From Pistricoccus aurantiacus (GTDB taxonomy: Bacteria > Pseudomonadota > Gammaproteobacteria > Pseudomonadales > Halomonadaceae), in NCBI RefSeq assembly GCF_007954585.1, contig NZ_CP042382.1:1240001-1304000 (forward strand): a DNA stretch of 64,000 nt, written 5' to 3'. This document shows, in pieces, positions 1 through 9,525 of this stretch. A model generated the notes under the pieces. The model saw only the letters and a program-made list of their open reading frames with translations, searched no databases and was not told where the DNA came from. The translations under genes were made by a program, and so were the position numbers. The first letter of the stretch is position 1; each line of letters begins with the position of its first letter.

Positions 1-48
1 CAGAAGTTCCCCGACCAGACCATGCCCGAGTTCCCGCCTGATGAGTGA
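1..48 (+). CDS. C-terminal end of an upstream gene (partial)
   Basis: The frame that opens the window reads QKFPDQTMPEFPPDE and stops with TGA at 46-48. The start and most of the gene lie outside the window, so no function can be given. The next gene's ATG (41-43) overlaps this end by 8 bases, so the two are probably translated together. RNA-ligase-like genes are often paired with an ATPase or kinase gene, but nothing visible here shows that. Confidence 0.55.
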   Translation, partial: QKFPDQTMPEFPPDE

Positions 49-724
49 CTTCTTCCGTTTTCCGCACACCCCGCACCTTGCCTGGCTGGGCGAGGGGGAG
101 CCCCGCGATGACAAGCTGCTGGACACACCCGAGGTGGAGGCGCTGCTCGCGGGCGAGGTGCTGGTGGAGGAGAAGCTGGATGGCGCCAACCTGGGCATCT
201 CCTGGGGCGAAAATGGCCAGATACGCGCCCAGAACCGCGGTGCCTATCTGGAGCCGCCGTTCCGCGGGCAGTTCTCGCGACTCAACCAGTGGCTCATGCA
301 GCACCTGGCCAGTTTCCAGGCGCACCTGCCCAAGCATGTCATCCTCTTCGGCGAGTGGTGTGCGGCACGCCACTCCCTCGACTACGCCAGCCTGCCGGAC
401 TGGTTCCTGGTCTTCGATGTCTACGATCGCCAGGCCCAGCGCTTCTGGAACCGGGAGCGGCGCAATGATCTGGCCGTGCGGCTCGGCCTGGCCACCGTGC
501 CCCTGTTGAAGAGCGGGCACTTCACGGTCAAGGAGCTGGAAACCCTAGTGCGCACCGGCCGCAGCTGGTATCGAGATGGCAAGCTGGAAGGCATCGTGAT
601 CCGCCAGGATGGCCCCGAGTGGTGCGAGCGCCGCGCGAAGCTGGTCCATCCTGACTTCGTACAGCAGATCGAGGAGCACTGGCGGTCCCGGGCGCTGGAG
701 TGGAATGAGCTGGGAGTGAACTAG
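41..724 (+). CDS. RNA ligase-like nucleotidyltransferase
   Basis: A 227-residue protein with the core motifs of the covalent nucleotidyltransferase (ATP-dependent RNA/DNA ligase) superfamily. Motif I is EEKLDGAN, with the likely adenylated lysine at K45. EGIVIRQ near residue 183 matches motif IV and AKLVHP near 199 resembles motif V. The expected activity is self-adenylation with ATP and transfer of AMP to a 5'-phosphate RNA end. No OB-fold or other extra domain is visible, as in the small RNA_ligase family. It overlaps the upstream gene and sits 31 bp before a GmrSD-type restriction gene, so a role in RNA repair or defence is an inference. The true substrate is unknown. Confidence 0.75.
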   Translation: MSDFFRFPHTPHLAWLGEGEPRDDKLLDTPEVEALLAGEVLVEEKLDGANLGISWGENGQIRAQNRGAYLEPPFRGQFSRLNQWLMQHLASFQAHLPKHVILFGEWCAARHSLDYASLPDWFLVFDVYDRQAQRFWNRERRNDLAVRLGLATVPLLKSGHFTVKELETLVRTGRSWYRDGKLEGIVIRQDGPEWCERRAKLVHPDFVQQIEEHWRSRALEWNELGVN

Positions 725-755
725 ACTTCGATATTTGGACGAGGAGTACGCAGGG

Positions 756-2456
756 ATGAATTCGATAACAGGTCAAGATAAGAAAGTGCACGAAATATTC
801 TCCAAGGAGAATAAGTTTAATATTCCTGAGTATCAAAGGCCTTATTCTTGGGGTGTGGATCAGTGCGATGAGTTGCTGGGGGATTTGATTGGGTTTCAAA
901 AAGAAGAAGAGTCTGATGACTACTTTCTCGGCAGCATAGTTGTCGCTAAAAGCTATGACGATAATTTTACTTTTGATGTTGTCGATGGGCAACAGCGCCT
1001 CACCACCTTGACTATCTTACTTTCTGCCATTTCGCATTGCCTGCGTGGTGAAAAAGGAGAAGGTGCGTTTGAAAAATATGTTGCTCCTTCTGATGTTTCG
1101 TTGAATATACCTCCGCAGCCTAAGCTTTATCTCAGGAAGAACGATAGGGATTTTTTCAAAAAGTTCATTCAAGATCCGGGCGGTATCGAAGAGCTTAAGT
1201 CTGTCAAGGAATCCAGCTTGAAGGATTCTCAGCTTAATATTTACAATAACGCGATGTTTTTTTTGGCCCGGCTTGGAGGTATGGATTCAAAGGAAGTATT
1301 AGAGTTTGGGCGCTTTGTTGTTGCCAGATGTGTGGTTGTTTTCGTAACAACTCAAGGGATTGAAACTGCATATCGTATCTTTTCAGTCATGAATGACCGA
1401 GGTCTTGATCTTCAAGCATGCGACCTTCTCAAAGCAGAAATAATAAGCAAGATAGAAAACTCAGAAGAAAGAACGGACTACAATGAGATATGGGAAGAGA
1501 TGGAGGAGCGACTGGGTCGCGATTCTTTCAATTCGCTATTCCCATATGTGAGAATGATTAAAGCTAAGTCAAAAGCTAGGAAGTCTACCGTAGAGGAGTT
1601 TAGGCGAGAGATTGTTAAGGGGTGTGACCCGAAGAGTGTGGTTAATGATACTCTGCTTCCTTATAGTGAGGCGCTGACTTTAATAAACCATCAATGCTAT
1701 CAAGATGGAGGGAGTGAAGAAGAGAAGAAAATAAATCAGTTGCTGACTTGGCTAGGCCGGCTAAACAACTCGGACTGGGTGCCTGTTGCCATGGAGCTGG
1801 TAAGGATATTTGGAAACGACCCCAAGATACTGCTTTCGCACCTGGAAAAGCTGGAGCGCTTGGCGGCCGCAATCCTTATTCGTGGCAGCTATGTAAACTC
1901 TCGGATAAAGCGCTACTCTAGAGTGCTGACAGCGATAGAAGCCCGAGAGGACTTGCTTCAGGCTGGATCCGCGCTGGACATTGCTGAGGAAACTCAGCTT
2001 GAAGTTCTCAAGTACCTCAACGGGAATGTCTACTGGTATGCAGGTCCGATAAAGAGCTATGTGATGCTTCGCTTGGATTCATTCTTATCTGGAGAGGGTG
2101 TGGATTATGAGCATAGCGTCACTACAATTGAGCATGTGCTGCCACAAAATCCTAAAAAAGAATCGGTGTGGAACCAAGACTGGTCAGAAGATGAACGTGT
2201 GAAATGGACGCATCGGCTTGGCAACCTTGTACTACTTTCTAGGAATAAAAATCCACAAGCTTCCAATCATGACTTCAAGAAGAAGAAAGAAGTTTATTTT
2301 AAGACCGACAAAGGGGTTTCTCCCTATGCCTGTACGACGCAGGTGTTGAATCATGAAACTTGGACGCCAAAAGAAGTTGAGGAACGACAGAGGGATGTGC
2401 TCAAGGTGTTGGCAAATAATTGGAGCTTGAAAGGAATTGAGCTCGTTGAAATTTAA
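756..2456 (+). CDS. DUF262/DUF1524 protein, GmrSD-type type IV restriction enzyme
   Basis: A 566-residue protein with an N-terminal DUF262 domain (IPEYQRPYSW near residue 25, then the hallmark DGQQRLTTL near 83) and a C-terminal DUF1524 HNH-like nuclease domain (IEHVLPQNP near 458, RLGNLVLLSRNKN near 487). This single-chain layout is that of GmrSD-family enzymes, which restrict modified, mainly glucosylated hydroxymethylcytosine, phage DNA using nucleotide hydrolysis. The ATG at 756 is preferred over an upstream in-frame TTG (735) because GAGGAG lies at 741-746, a usable ribosome-site distance. Base composition is clearly more AT-rich than the genes on either side, a sign of separate origin. 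Target modification cannot be read from sequence. Confidence 0.85.
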   Translation: MNSITGQDKKVHEIFSKENKFNIPEYQRPYSWGVDQCDELLGDLIGFQKEEESDDYFLGSIVVAKSYDDNFTFDVVDGQQRLTTLTILLSAISHCLRGEKGEGAFEKYVAPSDVSLNIPPQPKLYLRKNDRDFFKKFIQDPGGIEELKSVKESSLKDSQLNIYNNAMFFLARLGGMDSKEVLEFGRFVVARCVVVFVTTQGIETAYRIFSVMNDRGLDLQACDLLKAEIISKIENSEERTDYNEIWEEMEERLGRDSFNSLFPYVRMIKAKSKARKSTVEEFRREIVKGCDPKSVVNDTLLPYSEALTLINHQCYQDGGSEEEKKINQLLTWLGRLNNSDWVPVAMELVRIFGNDPKILLSHLEKLERLAAAILIRGSYVNSRIKRYSRVLTAIEAREDLLQAGSALDIAEETQLEVLKYLNGNVYWYAGPIKSYVMLRLDSFLSGEGVDYEHSVTTIEHVLPQNPKKESVWNQDWSEDERVKWTHRLGNLVLLSRNKNPQASNHDFKKKKEVYFKTDKGVSPYACTTQVLNHETWTPKEVEERQRDVLKVLANNWSLKGIELVEI

Positions 2457-2471
2457 AGATTGGAGGTAGGG

Positions 2472-5400
2472 ATGACAATCCGTGATTACCCCTGGGAGCC
2501 CAGCTACGCCACTTCAGATATCCGGGAAGATGGCAAGCTGGTGGATGTGCTGCACGACTTCTACATCCCGGCTCTGAGCCGGGCGACACGCTATGACCGT
2601 GTCGCCGGCTACTTCAGCTCTTCGTCGCTGGCGGCAGCATCTCAAGGGTTTTCGCGTTTCATCGAGAATGGCGGAGAGGCGCGTTTTGTGGTTGGGATGC
2701 AGCTTGATCCCGACGATGCCGCCGCGATCCTCCAGGGCGATGAGCAGCGTGCCAGTCAGGCCATGTTGGCTGAGCTGGAGTCTCGTCAGCAGTGGCCATC
2801 CGGCTTGCGGCATGGCGTCGAGCTGCTGGCGTGGATGGTGGCCAATGGCCATCTCCGCATTCGCGTCGGACTGCGGGTGCATGCCAAGGACGGTTCACCA
2901 CAGCCACTGGACTACGCCCAGGACGGCTATCTGCATGAGAAATGGGCGATTCTCGGTGACGGGCAGGATGAACTGTATATTTCCGGCTCGCTCAACGAGT
3001 CGCAGACGGCGCTGGCCATCAATGCCGAGAACATCAATGTGCATCCGTCATGGGAAGATTGGGGGAGGAAGGCGATCCCTCAGAAGCACCGTAACTTCAA
3101 GGCGCTGTGGCAGGGCAACCATCCGGCGATCAGGACCTTTTCACTGCCCGAGGCGGTCGAGGCCGAACTGGTAAAGATTGCCCGCAACGCCGGTAGCCTG
3201 CGCGAAATCGACGGTACTCCGATGGTCCCGGAGCCGAAGCAGGTGAGGGAGAAGGATGAGGTCGTACCGAGCTTCGCCGAGCGGCTGCGCTTCGCCATGC
3301 TGCGCCTCGCGCCCCTGCTGCCTGGCGGGGAGCGTGTCGCCATCGAAACCACGCCCATCGAGCCCTGGCCGCATCAGCGCTTCGTGGCCAATCGCTTGCT
3401 GGAGACCTACCCACGCAACCATCTGCTGTGTGACGAGGTCGGGCTTGGCAAGACCATCGAAGCTGGGTTGGCGTTCCGGGCCCTGTGGCTGAGTGGCCGT
3501 GCCAGCTCCATCCGGGTGTTTGCGCCGGCATCGCTGACCTCGCAGTGGCTGGTGGAGATGGCCGAGAAGTTCTACTTGCCCTTCGTCAGGCGCACCAGTC
3601 GCAAGGGGCGCTGGGAGCGTATCGACCTGTTGGATGGCGAGCCGGAGCAAGGGCAGGGCCAGATGTTCAATGCACCGCTGGAGATCATCTCGACGGGACT
3701 GGTGATCAACCGCCACGGAGGCAGGCTGCTGGCGAGCCTTCCCGAGACTGACTTGGTGCTGGTGGACGAGGCCCATAAGGCCCGGCGCCAGACGCCTGAC
3801 AATCAGTCCACCATGCCGCGCTTCAACAAACTTTACCAGGAGCTGCAGAGTGCGCTGTATGGCAAGGCGCGTACTTTGCTGCTGGCCACAGCTACCCCGA
3901 TGCAGCTCAACCGAGTGGAGGCCTTCGATCTGCTGAAGCTGATGCCTTCCGCTGGTGCCGTCCAGTTCTCTGAGGATCTGTGCGAAACCTACTACCGGGT
4001 GCGTGACAAGCTGCTCAACCAGGAGCCGATGGCCGATTATGAGAGCGAGTGGCTGCGACGCTACTTGAACAACGTGCGGGCCTCGTCGCCAGAGCAGTGG
4101 CACTTCGTCAATGAGCATGTGCTGAGCCCCTTCGGAAAGTCGGGGCTGGAGGACTTCACCGACCGCTGGCTGGAACCGATGATCTGGGACGAGGTGCAAC
4201 CTGCGCTTAGCCTGTTGGCACCGCTGGGTCGCAGCATGCTGCGGCACACACGCTCGCTGCTGCGTGCCTACCAGCGGGAAGGGCTGCTGAATGCCAACCT
4301 CGCCTGGCGGGAGGTTGCCCCCAGCATCATTCCGCTCGGCGGCATCGAGCGGGAAGTTTATAACCAGCTGCAGGAGTACTGCGCCGACTTGGCAAGTCAT
4401 ATGGCTGCCAACATGGAGGAGGGCCGGCAGCGTGCCGCTATCGGCTTCTACCTAAGCTTCTTACGGCTACGCTACGCCTCGTCCTTCCATGCACTTCGCT
4501 GCTCTCTGGAACGGCGCCTGGTCAAGATCCAGCAGACGCTCGACCACAAGGCGCAGCAGGTCGCGACATCGGATGGCTCACGTGAAGAACTCGAAGAGCT
4601 GAGAGACGATGAGGTGGAAGGTTTGGTGCTCAAGCACCGCACAGAGAGTGACCTGACCTGGGAACAGGGCGCCGTGTCGCGGCTGATTACCACCATGGAC
4701 AAGCTACCCGCCACGCCACGCAAGATGCGTCAGCTGCTGGAGCATATCGACCAGCGGCGCATCAATAGCAGCGACCGGGTCCGTCAGCTGGTACTGTTCA
4801 CGCGCTACACCGATACCATGGAGTACCTGCATGAGGAGCTGCGGCGACGCTTGCCGGGCTGCCCGATCGGTACCTTCTCCGGTGCCGGTGGCACACTCCG
4901 GCGAGCCGGGGAATTCCAGCCAGAACGGATGGACCGTACCACCATCAAGCAGCGCTTTGTGGCGGGCAACATCGATATCCTGCTGTGTACCGACGCTGCT
5001 GCCGAGGGCCTCAACCTGCAGAGCGCCGATCTGCTGATCAACTTCGACCTGCCCTGGAACCCGATGATGCTGGAACAGCGTATTGGTCGTATTGACCGCA
5101 TCGGCCAGCACCACACGCAAATCCAGGTGCTGAACTATCTCTATCAGGGCAGCGTTGAGGAGGTGGTCTACTCACGCTTGGTGAAACGCTTCCGTGAGGC
5201 GTTGACCGTTTCCGGGGAGCTGCAGTTCTCGCTTCTGCCCATCCAGCCTGAGGACTTCGAGGACTACGCCAAGGCCGAGGGGGAAGAGGGCAAGATCGAC
5301 GAGGAGGAGCTGATTCGCCGGGCGCAGGAGCACGCGAAGCGGATCCAGGAGCGCCAACAGCTCACCGAGTTCAAAGCCGAGGAGCAGAAGGCCGCCTATG

Positions 5401-6242
5401 AGCACTTGGAAGCACAGCAGCGCCGGGAGCCGCTGCCGGCTTCATTGGAGTGCATATGGAAGATCATCAGCGAGAGTGACTACCTGAAGGCATTGGGTGG
5501 TGGGGTCGAGAGCTTCGCCCACGGCGATGCTTTCCGCCTCGTGGACGTTCCAGGCGTACCGCGCGACGTGCTGCTGACTACCTCCCGTGAACTGTTTGAG
5601 CATGGGTTGGGTGCCGAGGACCGGCGACGCCTGCATTTCGCCACCTACGGTGACCCAGTCTTCGAGAAGCTGCTCGACTACATGTTGCAGCCCTTCGAGG
5701 CCGTGCTGGCGGCATGGCAGACGCGCAAGCCACTCTCGGCACTGCAGCTCGGTGGCCAACGCTGGGTGACCACGGATGACCTTCTGGAAAGTGAGCTACC
5801 TGAAGGCGGGGAGATCGAGCTTGTAGCTCGGGCACAGCGGCTGCCGGGGCGTCAGGATGATCGTGTTGGCCGACAGCAGAAGGTAATGCTCGATGCCGCG
5901 GCCGCAAATCTGGCCGAGCAGAAGCTCAAACCCACCCCGGATACGCCCAACAATCAGATAGCAGAACTGGACCGGTTCCGAGGCGATGTTAACCAGCGCC
6001 ATGGCCAACGAGTGCACCTCAAGTTCGATGCACCGGATCGCAATGGCATGCTTGCCTTGAAGGACACGTTGCTATGGCCCGTTCGTGAGAAGGCTGCCGG
6101 TCTTCAGGTCGATGCCGACCCTCTGCTGCTTTCAGCAACGCGCGACGTGATCTACCGTCAGCTGAGTGATATGAAGAAGGACAGTCGCACTGGGCATGAG
6201 GTCGCGAAGAGGTTGAGAGAGTCGGCTGCCAGTATGTCCTGA
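2472..6242 (+). CDS. PLD-like domain fused to SNF2-family helicase
   Basis: A 1,256-residue protein. The N-terminal part has one phospholipase-D-like motif (HEKWAILGD near residue 155 followed by SGSLNES). An SNF2/RapA-like motor follows, with Walker A DEVGLGKT near 320, DEAH near 431 and a helicase C domain near 800-880 ending in EQRIGRIDRIGQ. About 350 residues of charged and unassigned sequence follow. ATG 2472 is preferred because GGAGGT sits at 2462-2467; a TTG at 2460 is in frame but poorly placed. Motors of this kind joined to PLD nucleases occur in several anti-phage systems. I do not see the full gene set of DISARM or another named system, so the role in defence is inferred from the neighbouring GmrSD gene 15 bp upstream. 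Confidence 0.8.
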   Translation: MTIRDYPWEPSYATSDIREDGKLVDVLHDFYIPALSRATRYDRVAGYFSSSSLAAASQGFSRFIENGGEARFVVGMQLDPDDAAAILQGDEQRASQAMLAELESRQQWPSGLRHGVELLAWMVANGHLRIRVGLRVHAKDGSPQPLDYAQDGYLHEKWAILGDGQDELYISGSLNESQTALAINAENINVHPSWEDWGRKAIPQKHRNFKALWQGNHPAIRTFSLPEAVEAELVKIARNAGSLREIDGTPMVPEPKQVREKDEVVPSFAERLRFAMLRLAPLLPGGERVAIETTPIEPWPHQRFVANRLLETYPRNHLLCDEVGLGKTIEAGLAFRALWLSGRASSIRVFAPASLTSQWLVEMAEKFYLPFVRRTSRKGRWERIDLLDGEPEQGQGQMFNAPLEIISTGLVINRHGGRLLASLPETDLVLVDEAHKARRQTPDNQSTMPRFNKLYQELQSALYGKARTLLLATATPMQLNRVEAFDLLKLMPSAGAVQFSEDLCETYYRVRDKLLNQEPMADYESEWLRRYLNNVRASSPEQWHFVNEHVLSPFGKSGLEDFTDRWLEPMIWDEVQPALSLLAPLGRSMLRHTRSLLRAYQREGLLNANLAWREVAPSIIPLGGIEREVYNQLQEYCADLASHMAANMEEGRQRAAIGFYLSFLRLRYASSFHALRCSLERRLVKIQQTLDHKAQQVATSDGSREELEELRDDEVEGLVLKHRTESDLTWEQGAVSRLITTMDKLPATPRKMRQLLEHIDQRRINSSDRVRQLVLFTRYTDTMEYLHEELRRRLPGCPIGTFSGAGGTLRRAGEFQPERMDRTTIKQRFVAGNIDILLCTDAAAEGLNLQSADLLINFDLPWNPMMLEQRIGRIDRIGQHHTQIQVLNYLYQGSVEEVVYSRLVKRFREALTVSGELQFSLLPIQPEDFEDYAKAEGEEGKIDEEELIRRAQEHAKRIQERQQLTEFKAEEQKAAYEHLEAQQRREPLPASLECIWKIISESDYLKALGGGVESFAHGDAFRLVDVPGVPRDVLLTTSRELFEHGLGAEDRRRLHFATYGDPVFEKLLDYMLQPFEAVLAAWQTRKPLSALQLGGQRWVTTDDLLESELPEGGEIELVARAQRLPGRQDDRVGRQQKVMLDAAAANLAEQKLKPTPDTPNNQIAELDRFRGDVNQRHGQRVHLKFDAPDRNGMLALKDTLLWPVREKAAGLQVDADPLLLSATRDVIYRQLSDMKKDSRTGHEVAKRLRESAASMS

Positions 6243-6274
6243 GTGGTTGGGTCTCACGGCTCAATGAGGTGTTA

Positions 6275-7237
6275 ATGCTACAAACTTCCTATCGACACTA
6301 CCCCAGCTTCACCCGCCGCTACGTCCGCTCGGTGATGAAGATGATGAGACTACCCAAGAAGCCCAGCATCGAAGCGGAGATTTTCGGACAGATGGTGCTC
6401 GATGAGCAGGTGGTGCACTCCATCAACGGCGAGATGCTGATGCTCGAGTGGCACCATGGCCGTGAGGGCAGGGTGGTGGTGCCTGAGCCGTCATTGTCGA
6501 GCTGGCTGCAGACGGTGCAGCTGAGCAAGGTGCAGGGTGACGCCTGGTCGTGGCCCTGGGAGTTCAGCACCCTGTCGTTTCCGACCAGCCAGACCTTCCA
6601 TGGCCATTCGGTGGACGGTACCCTGGTCGCTTGGGTGGACTCCACCACGCTGCCTAGCCGCTACGAGGCTTTCCTGCACGCCCACAATAACCCCCATGGC
6701 GTGGACATGGAGGGACTCGGGGATCCGTGGCTGATAGTGGCGATCCATAACCCGCTGGACACCCGGCCGAGCCTCAACCCCACCATGCTGCGAGGTGCCT
6801 TCAAGCCGAGCCAGATTACCGACTTCATCAACCGCGAGGCGATCGACCACGCCGGCGGTCGCGCCCAGCCACTGGCGGACGAGGAGGGCATGATCCTGCG
6901 CGAGGTGGTGCGCTACGTGCTCTCCCTGGGCATGTACCTCTCCGCCTACCCGGAGGCACAGTCGAACGGGGTGCCGGCCTGGATGAAGAATAAGCACCCC
7001 GAGGGGAAGAAGGGCGTTCCGTTCTCCCAGGTCGGCGTCGACCGCGAAGACCGCGAGCTTACCCTGGCGATGACCGCGCCGCGGTCGGTATCGCCCTACT
7101 GGCGGCAGCTGCGCGACGAGCGTTTCTACCGTGGCAAGTGGGCTGACCACCGTCGCGGCAGCCGCTACGTGCTGGTCAGCGGTTACGAGGTGGGGGCAGC
7201 GAAGACGGTGGGGGTGGCTCCGGCCGAACATTCGTGA
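6275..7237 (+). CDS. Conserved-looking protein of unknown function
   Basis: A 320-residue protein that I do not recognise. It is predicted soluble, with many Trp, Pro and His residues, a basic N-terminus (RRYVRSVMKMM) and no signal peptide or membrane span. The ATG at 6275 has GAGG at 6266-6269 just upstream; a GTG at 6269 is the alternative. The gene begins 33 bp after the PLD-SNF2 helicase gene and ends 22 bp before the SRAP gene, all on the same strand, so it is probably part of the same transcript and may be a partner of the helicase. High GC and clean codon use support it being real. Confidence 0.7.
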   Translation: MLQTSYRHYPSFTRRYVRSVMKMMRLPKKPSIEAEIFGQMVLDEQVVHSINGEMLMLEWHHGREGRVVVPEPSLSSWLQTVQLSKVQGDAWSWPWEFSTLSFPTSQTFHGHSVDGTLVAWVDSTTLPSRYEAFLHAHNNPHGVDMEGLGDPWLIVAIHNPLDTRPSLNPTMLRGAFKPSQITDFINREAIDHAGGRAQPLADEEGMILREVVRYVLSLGMYLSAYPEAQSNGVPAWMKNKHPEGKKGVPFSQVGVDREDRELTLAMTAPRSVSPYWRQLRDERFYRGKWADHRRGSRYVLVSGYEVGAAKTVGVAPAEHS

Positions 7238-7259
7238 AGAACTTAGGAAAACGCTGATC

Positions 7260-7928
7260 ATGTGCGGCCGTTTTGCCCTCTACAGTCCCTATCCGAGCCT
7301 GGCAGCGTCGCTGCGCCTGCCGCTGGAGGCCACTGAGGCTGACCTGGTGCCGCGTTACAACGTGGCGCCAGGCACCTGGATCAGCGCCGTGCGCCGGTTG
7401 GACGATGAGGGGCCTCTGGTGCTGGATGCGGTGTGGTGGGGCTATTACCCCCACTGGGCCGGTGAGGACGCTCCTGAGCCCATCAACGCTCGGGTTGAGA
7501 AGGTCGCGACCTCAAGGTACTTCCGCGGTGCCTTTGCCCACCACCGCTGCCTGGTGCCTGCCAATGGCTGGTTCGAGTGGACGCCAGTCGATGGTAAGAA
7601 GCAGCCCCACTTCCTGACACGAGATGATGGTCAGCCGCTCTGGTTAGCGGGTATCTGGTCGGAGCGGCCTGACGGCAAGCCAGGGTGCGCCATCCTAACT
7701 GAACCGGCGCGAGGTGTGGCCAAGCAGATCCATGACCGCATGCCATTGGCTCTGGATGCCGAAAGCCTTGCGCCGTGGCTTGATCCGCACCTGACCGACC
7801 GGGAAACCATGCGGCAGACCGTCCGTCACCTCGACCCTCGCCAGATCACCCATTGGCCGGTGAGTACCCGCGTCAACGCGTCCACTCACGATGATGACAG
7901 CCTGATAGCGCCGCTACCCTCACTGTGA
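7260..7928 (+). CDS. SOS response-associated peptidase (SRAP/YedK/HMCES family)
   Basis: A 222-residue SRAP-domain protein. The start is fixed by the obligatory MCGRF: after removal of Met, Cys2 becomes the N-terminal nucleophile that forms a covalent bond with abasic sites in single-stranded DNA. Other family landmarks follow: RYNVAPGT near residue 37, WFEW with the key Glu near 107, and HDRMP with the key His near 160. Length is normal for the family. It protects cells from abasic-site breaks and is often carried on mobile elements next to umuDC, as here, although umuDC is on the opposite strand. Another in-frame start exists far upstream but would bury the catalytic Cys. Confidence 0.92.
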   Translation: MCGRFALYSPYPSLAASLRLPLEATEADLVPRYNVAPGTWISAVRRLDDEGPLVLDAVWWGYYPHWAGEDAPEPINARVEKVATSRYFRGAFAHHRCLVPANGWFEWTPVDGKKQPHFLTRDDGQPLWLAGIWSERPDGKPGCAILTEPARGVAKQIHDRMPLALDAESLAPWLDPHLTDRETMRQTVRHLDPRQITHWPVSTRVNASTHDDDSLIAPLPSL

Positions 7929-8142
7929 GGCCGGCTGCGACGCCAGGTGCGGGGTGGCTGACGAAGCGCTCTATGTGAGCGTGACAGGCGCGACAGCGAA
8001 TCCTGAAGCGCCCGCTCGAGAGCCATATGAATTCAAAGCGGTTCCAAGTCCTGGGTTTGTGGGTCAGCCGCTGACTCTGGCCGCAGCCACATATCAGCGC
8101 ACAGCCGCCGTCATCCAACCAGGTCAGTATGATGGTCTCCAT
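7873..8142 (-). CDS. Possible small Cys-rich protein
   Basis: A reading frame of 89 codons starting METIILTWLDDGG, with cysteines in CGCGQ and RCRACHAH that could bind a metal. The downstream end overlaps the 3' end of the SRAP gene by 56 bases on the other strand. The ATG at 8142 has only a weak purine-rich stretch upstream. I do not recognise the family, and it may be a remnant. It is listed because it fills a gap of about 320 bases and its residues are less random than those of the surrounding frames. Confidence 0.25.
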   Translation of the reverse strand: METIILTWLDDGGCALICGCGQSQRLTHKPRTWNRFEFIWLSSGRFRIRCRACHAHIERFVSHPAPGVAAGLTVRVAALSGCHHREWTR

Positions 8143-8248
8143 GCTATGTCCCACCCTGCTGGTGTCCATTAAAGAGACTGTGGACCTGGCGGTGGAGATG
8201 TGGTGTGAGCATTGACGGACAACGCGGTAGCAATTGGCTAAGGATGCG

Positions 8249-9523
8249 TTAACGCAGACGGGGGATCTCGTCCCAGCGTGTTGTCCAGCGTGGCGTGCGG
8301 TTGGCACAGCGCAGATGCCAGGCGGCGTTGGGGCTGGGCATGCCGAACTTGACGGTGCCTCGGCCCATCTTGCGGTTCAGATCGTCCAGGGTGGCCATCA
8401 GCTGTTCGCTGCGTTGCCGCTCCGCCTGATGTTGCGGCGTATCAAGCAGGGAGAGTTGCTGGCGGTCGGTGTCGATCAGGTCGAGCAGCATCACCCCGGC
8501 CTTCATGAAGTGGTATTGGGGCCGGTAGATGGCACCGAAGGCCTGGCTGGCGGCCTGCAGGATCTCGCGGCTGTCGTCGGTCGGACGCGTCAGCTCCACC
8601 ACGGCACCCGGCGAGTACTGGGGCAGGTCAGTCCGGTGGCGGTTGGTCTTGAGAAAGACGTGAACGGCCCTGGCCAGACTGTTCTGCCCGCGCAGCTTCT
8701 CGGCGCTGCGCTGGGCATGCTGGCGGATCGCCTCGTGAATCTCGCCACGCTCGGTGGTAAGACGACCAAAGGAGCGTGAGGTCATGATTCGCTGGCGTGC
8801 CTCACTGGCGTCGTTCATCTCGATGCAGGGAATGCCGCGCAGCTCGAGTGCCGTGCGCTCCAGGGTCACCGAGAAGTGCTGGCGGATCTGCTTTGGGTCG
8901 GCGCAAGCCAGATGCCAGGCGGTCGTCATTCCCAGCTGCGCCAGACGTTCAACCAGACATCGGCCAACTCCCCATACACCCCCCAACTCAGTACGCTGCA
9001 GCAGTCCCTGAGTTTCTATGCTGCTGTCTTGCAGCACGCAGACGCCGGCGTAATGGGGAATCTTCTTGGCAGCCCGGTTGGCCAGCTTGGCCAGGGTTCG
9101 GGTCGGGGCAATTCCTACGCTAACAGGAATATGTGTGAAGCGATGGACCTTGGCGAACAGTTCCTGGGCATGACAGTGCATCTGAGCTGCTGCAAATCCA
9201 TCGAAGCGCACGAACATCTCGTCGATGGAATAGGGCTCCACACCGGCGGAGAATTCTTCCAGCACCTGCTGTACCCGGACTGACATGTCGCCGTAGAGCT
9301 CGTAGTTCGACGACAACAGATGGATCTGACCGCGCTTCAGCAGATTCCGGAGCTTGAGGGCCGGCGTTCCCATCTCGACCCCCAGCGCCTTGAGTTCGTT
9401 GGAACGGGCGATCACGCAGCCGTCGTTGTTGGAGAGCACCCCTACCGGAACGCCCTCCAATCGAGGCTGGAAGACGCGCTCGCAGCTGACGTAGAAGGCG
9501 TTGCAGTCGATCAGTCCAATCAT
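8249..9523 (-). CDS. umuC: Error-prone DNA polymerase V catalytic subunit
   Basis: A 424-residue Y-family polymerase. The N-terminus [18 protein letters not shown] carries the first metal-binding Asp and the Tyr steric gate region. [11 protein letters not shown] near residue 100 carries the second acidic pair, and [15 protein letters not shown] follows. Length is typical of UmuC/RumB. It copies across damaged bases together with processed UmuD, whose gene ends 2 bp upstream (stop at 9526), making a standard umuDC operon. Copies like this are common on ICEs and plasmids, which fits its place in the mobile part of the window. Confidence 0.95.
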   Translation of the reverse strand: MIGLIDCNAFYVSCERVFQPRLEGVPVGVLSNNDGCVIARSNELKALGVEMGTPALKLRNLLKRGQIHLLSSNYELYGDMSVRVQQVLEEFSAGVEPYSIDEMFVRFDGFAAAQMHCHAQELFAKVHRFTHIPVSVGIAPTRTLAKLANRAAKKIPHYAGVCVLQDSSIETQGLLQRTELGGVWGVGRCLVERLAQLGMTTAWHLACADPKQIRQHFSVTLERTALELRGIPCIEMNDASEARQRIMTSRSFGRLTTERGEIHEAIRQHAQRSAEKLRGQNSLARAVHVFLKTNRHRTDLPQYSPGAVVELTRPTDDSREILQAASQAFGAIYRPQYHFMKAGVMLLDLIDTDRQQLSLLDTPQHQAERQRSEQLMATLDDLNRKMGRGTVKFGMPSPNAAWHLRCANRTPRWTTRWDEIPRLR

Positions 9524-9525
9524 GG

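Noticed and set aside
3141..4400. A 419-codon minus-strand reading frame opposite the PLD-SNF2 gene
   Set aside because: It is a high-GC antisense shadow of a gene with clear helicase motifs, with no ribosome site and no recognisable domain.
2472..6242. A DISARM system
   Set aside because: The SNF2 motor and PLD motif recall DISARM parts, but they are in one protein and no methyltransferase or DUF1998 gene is near.
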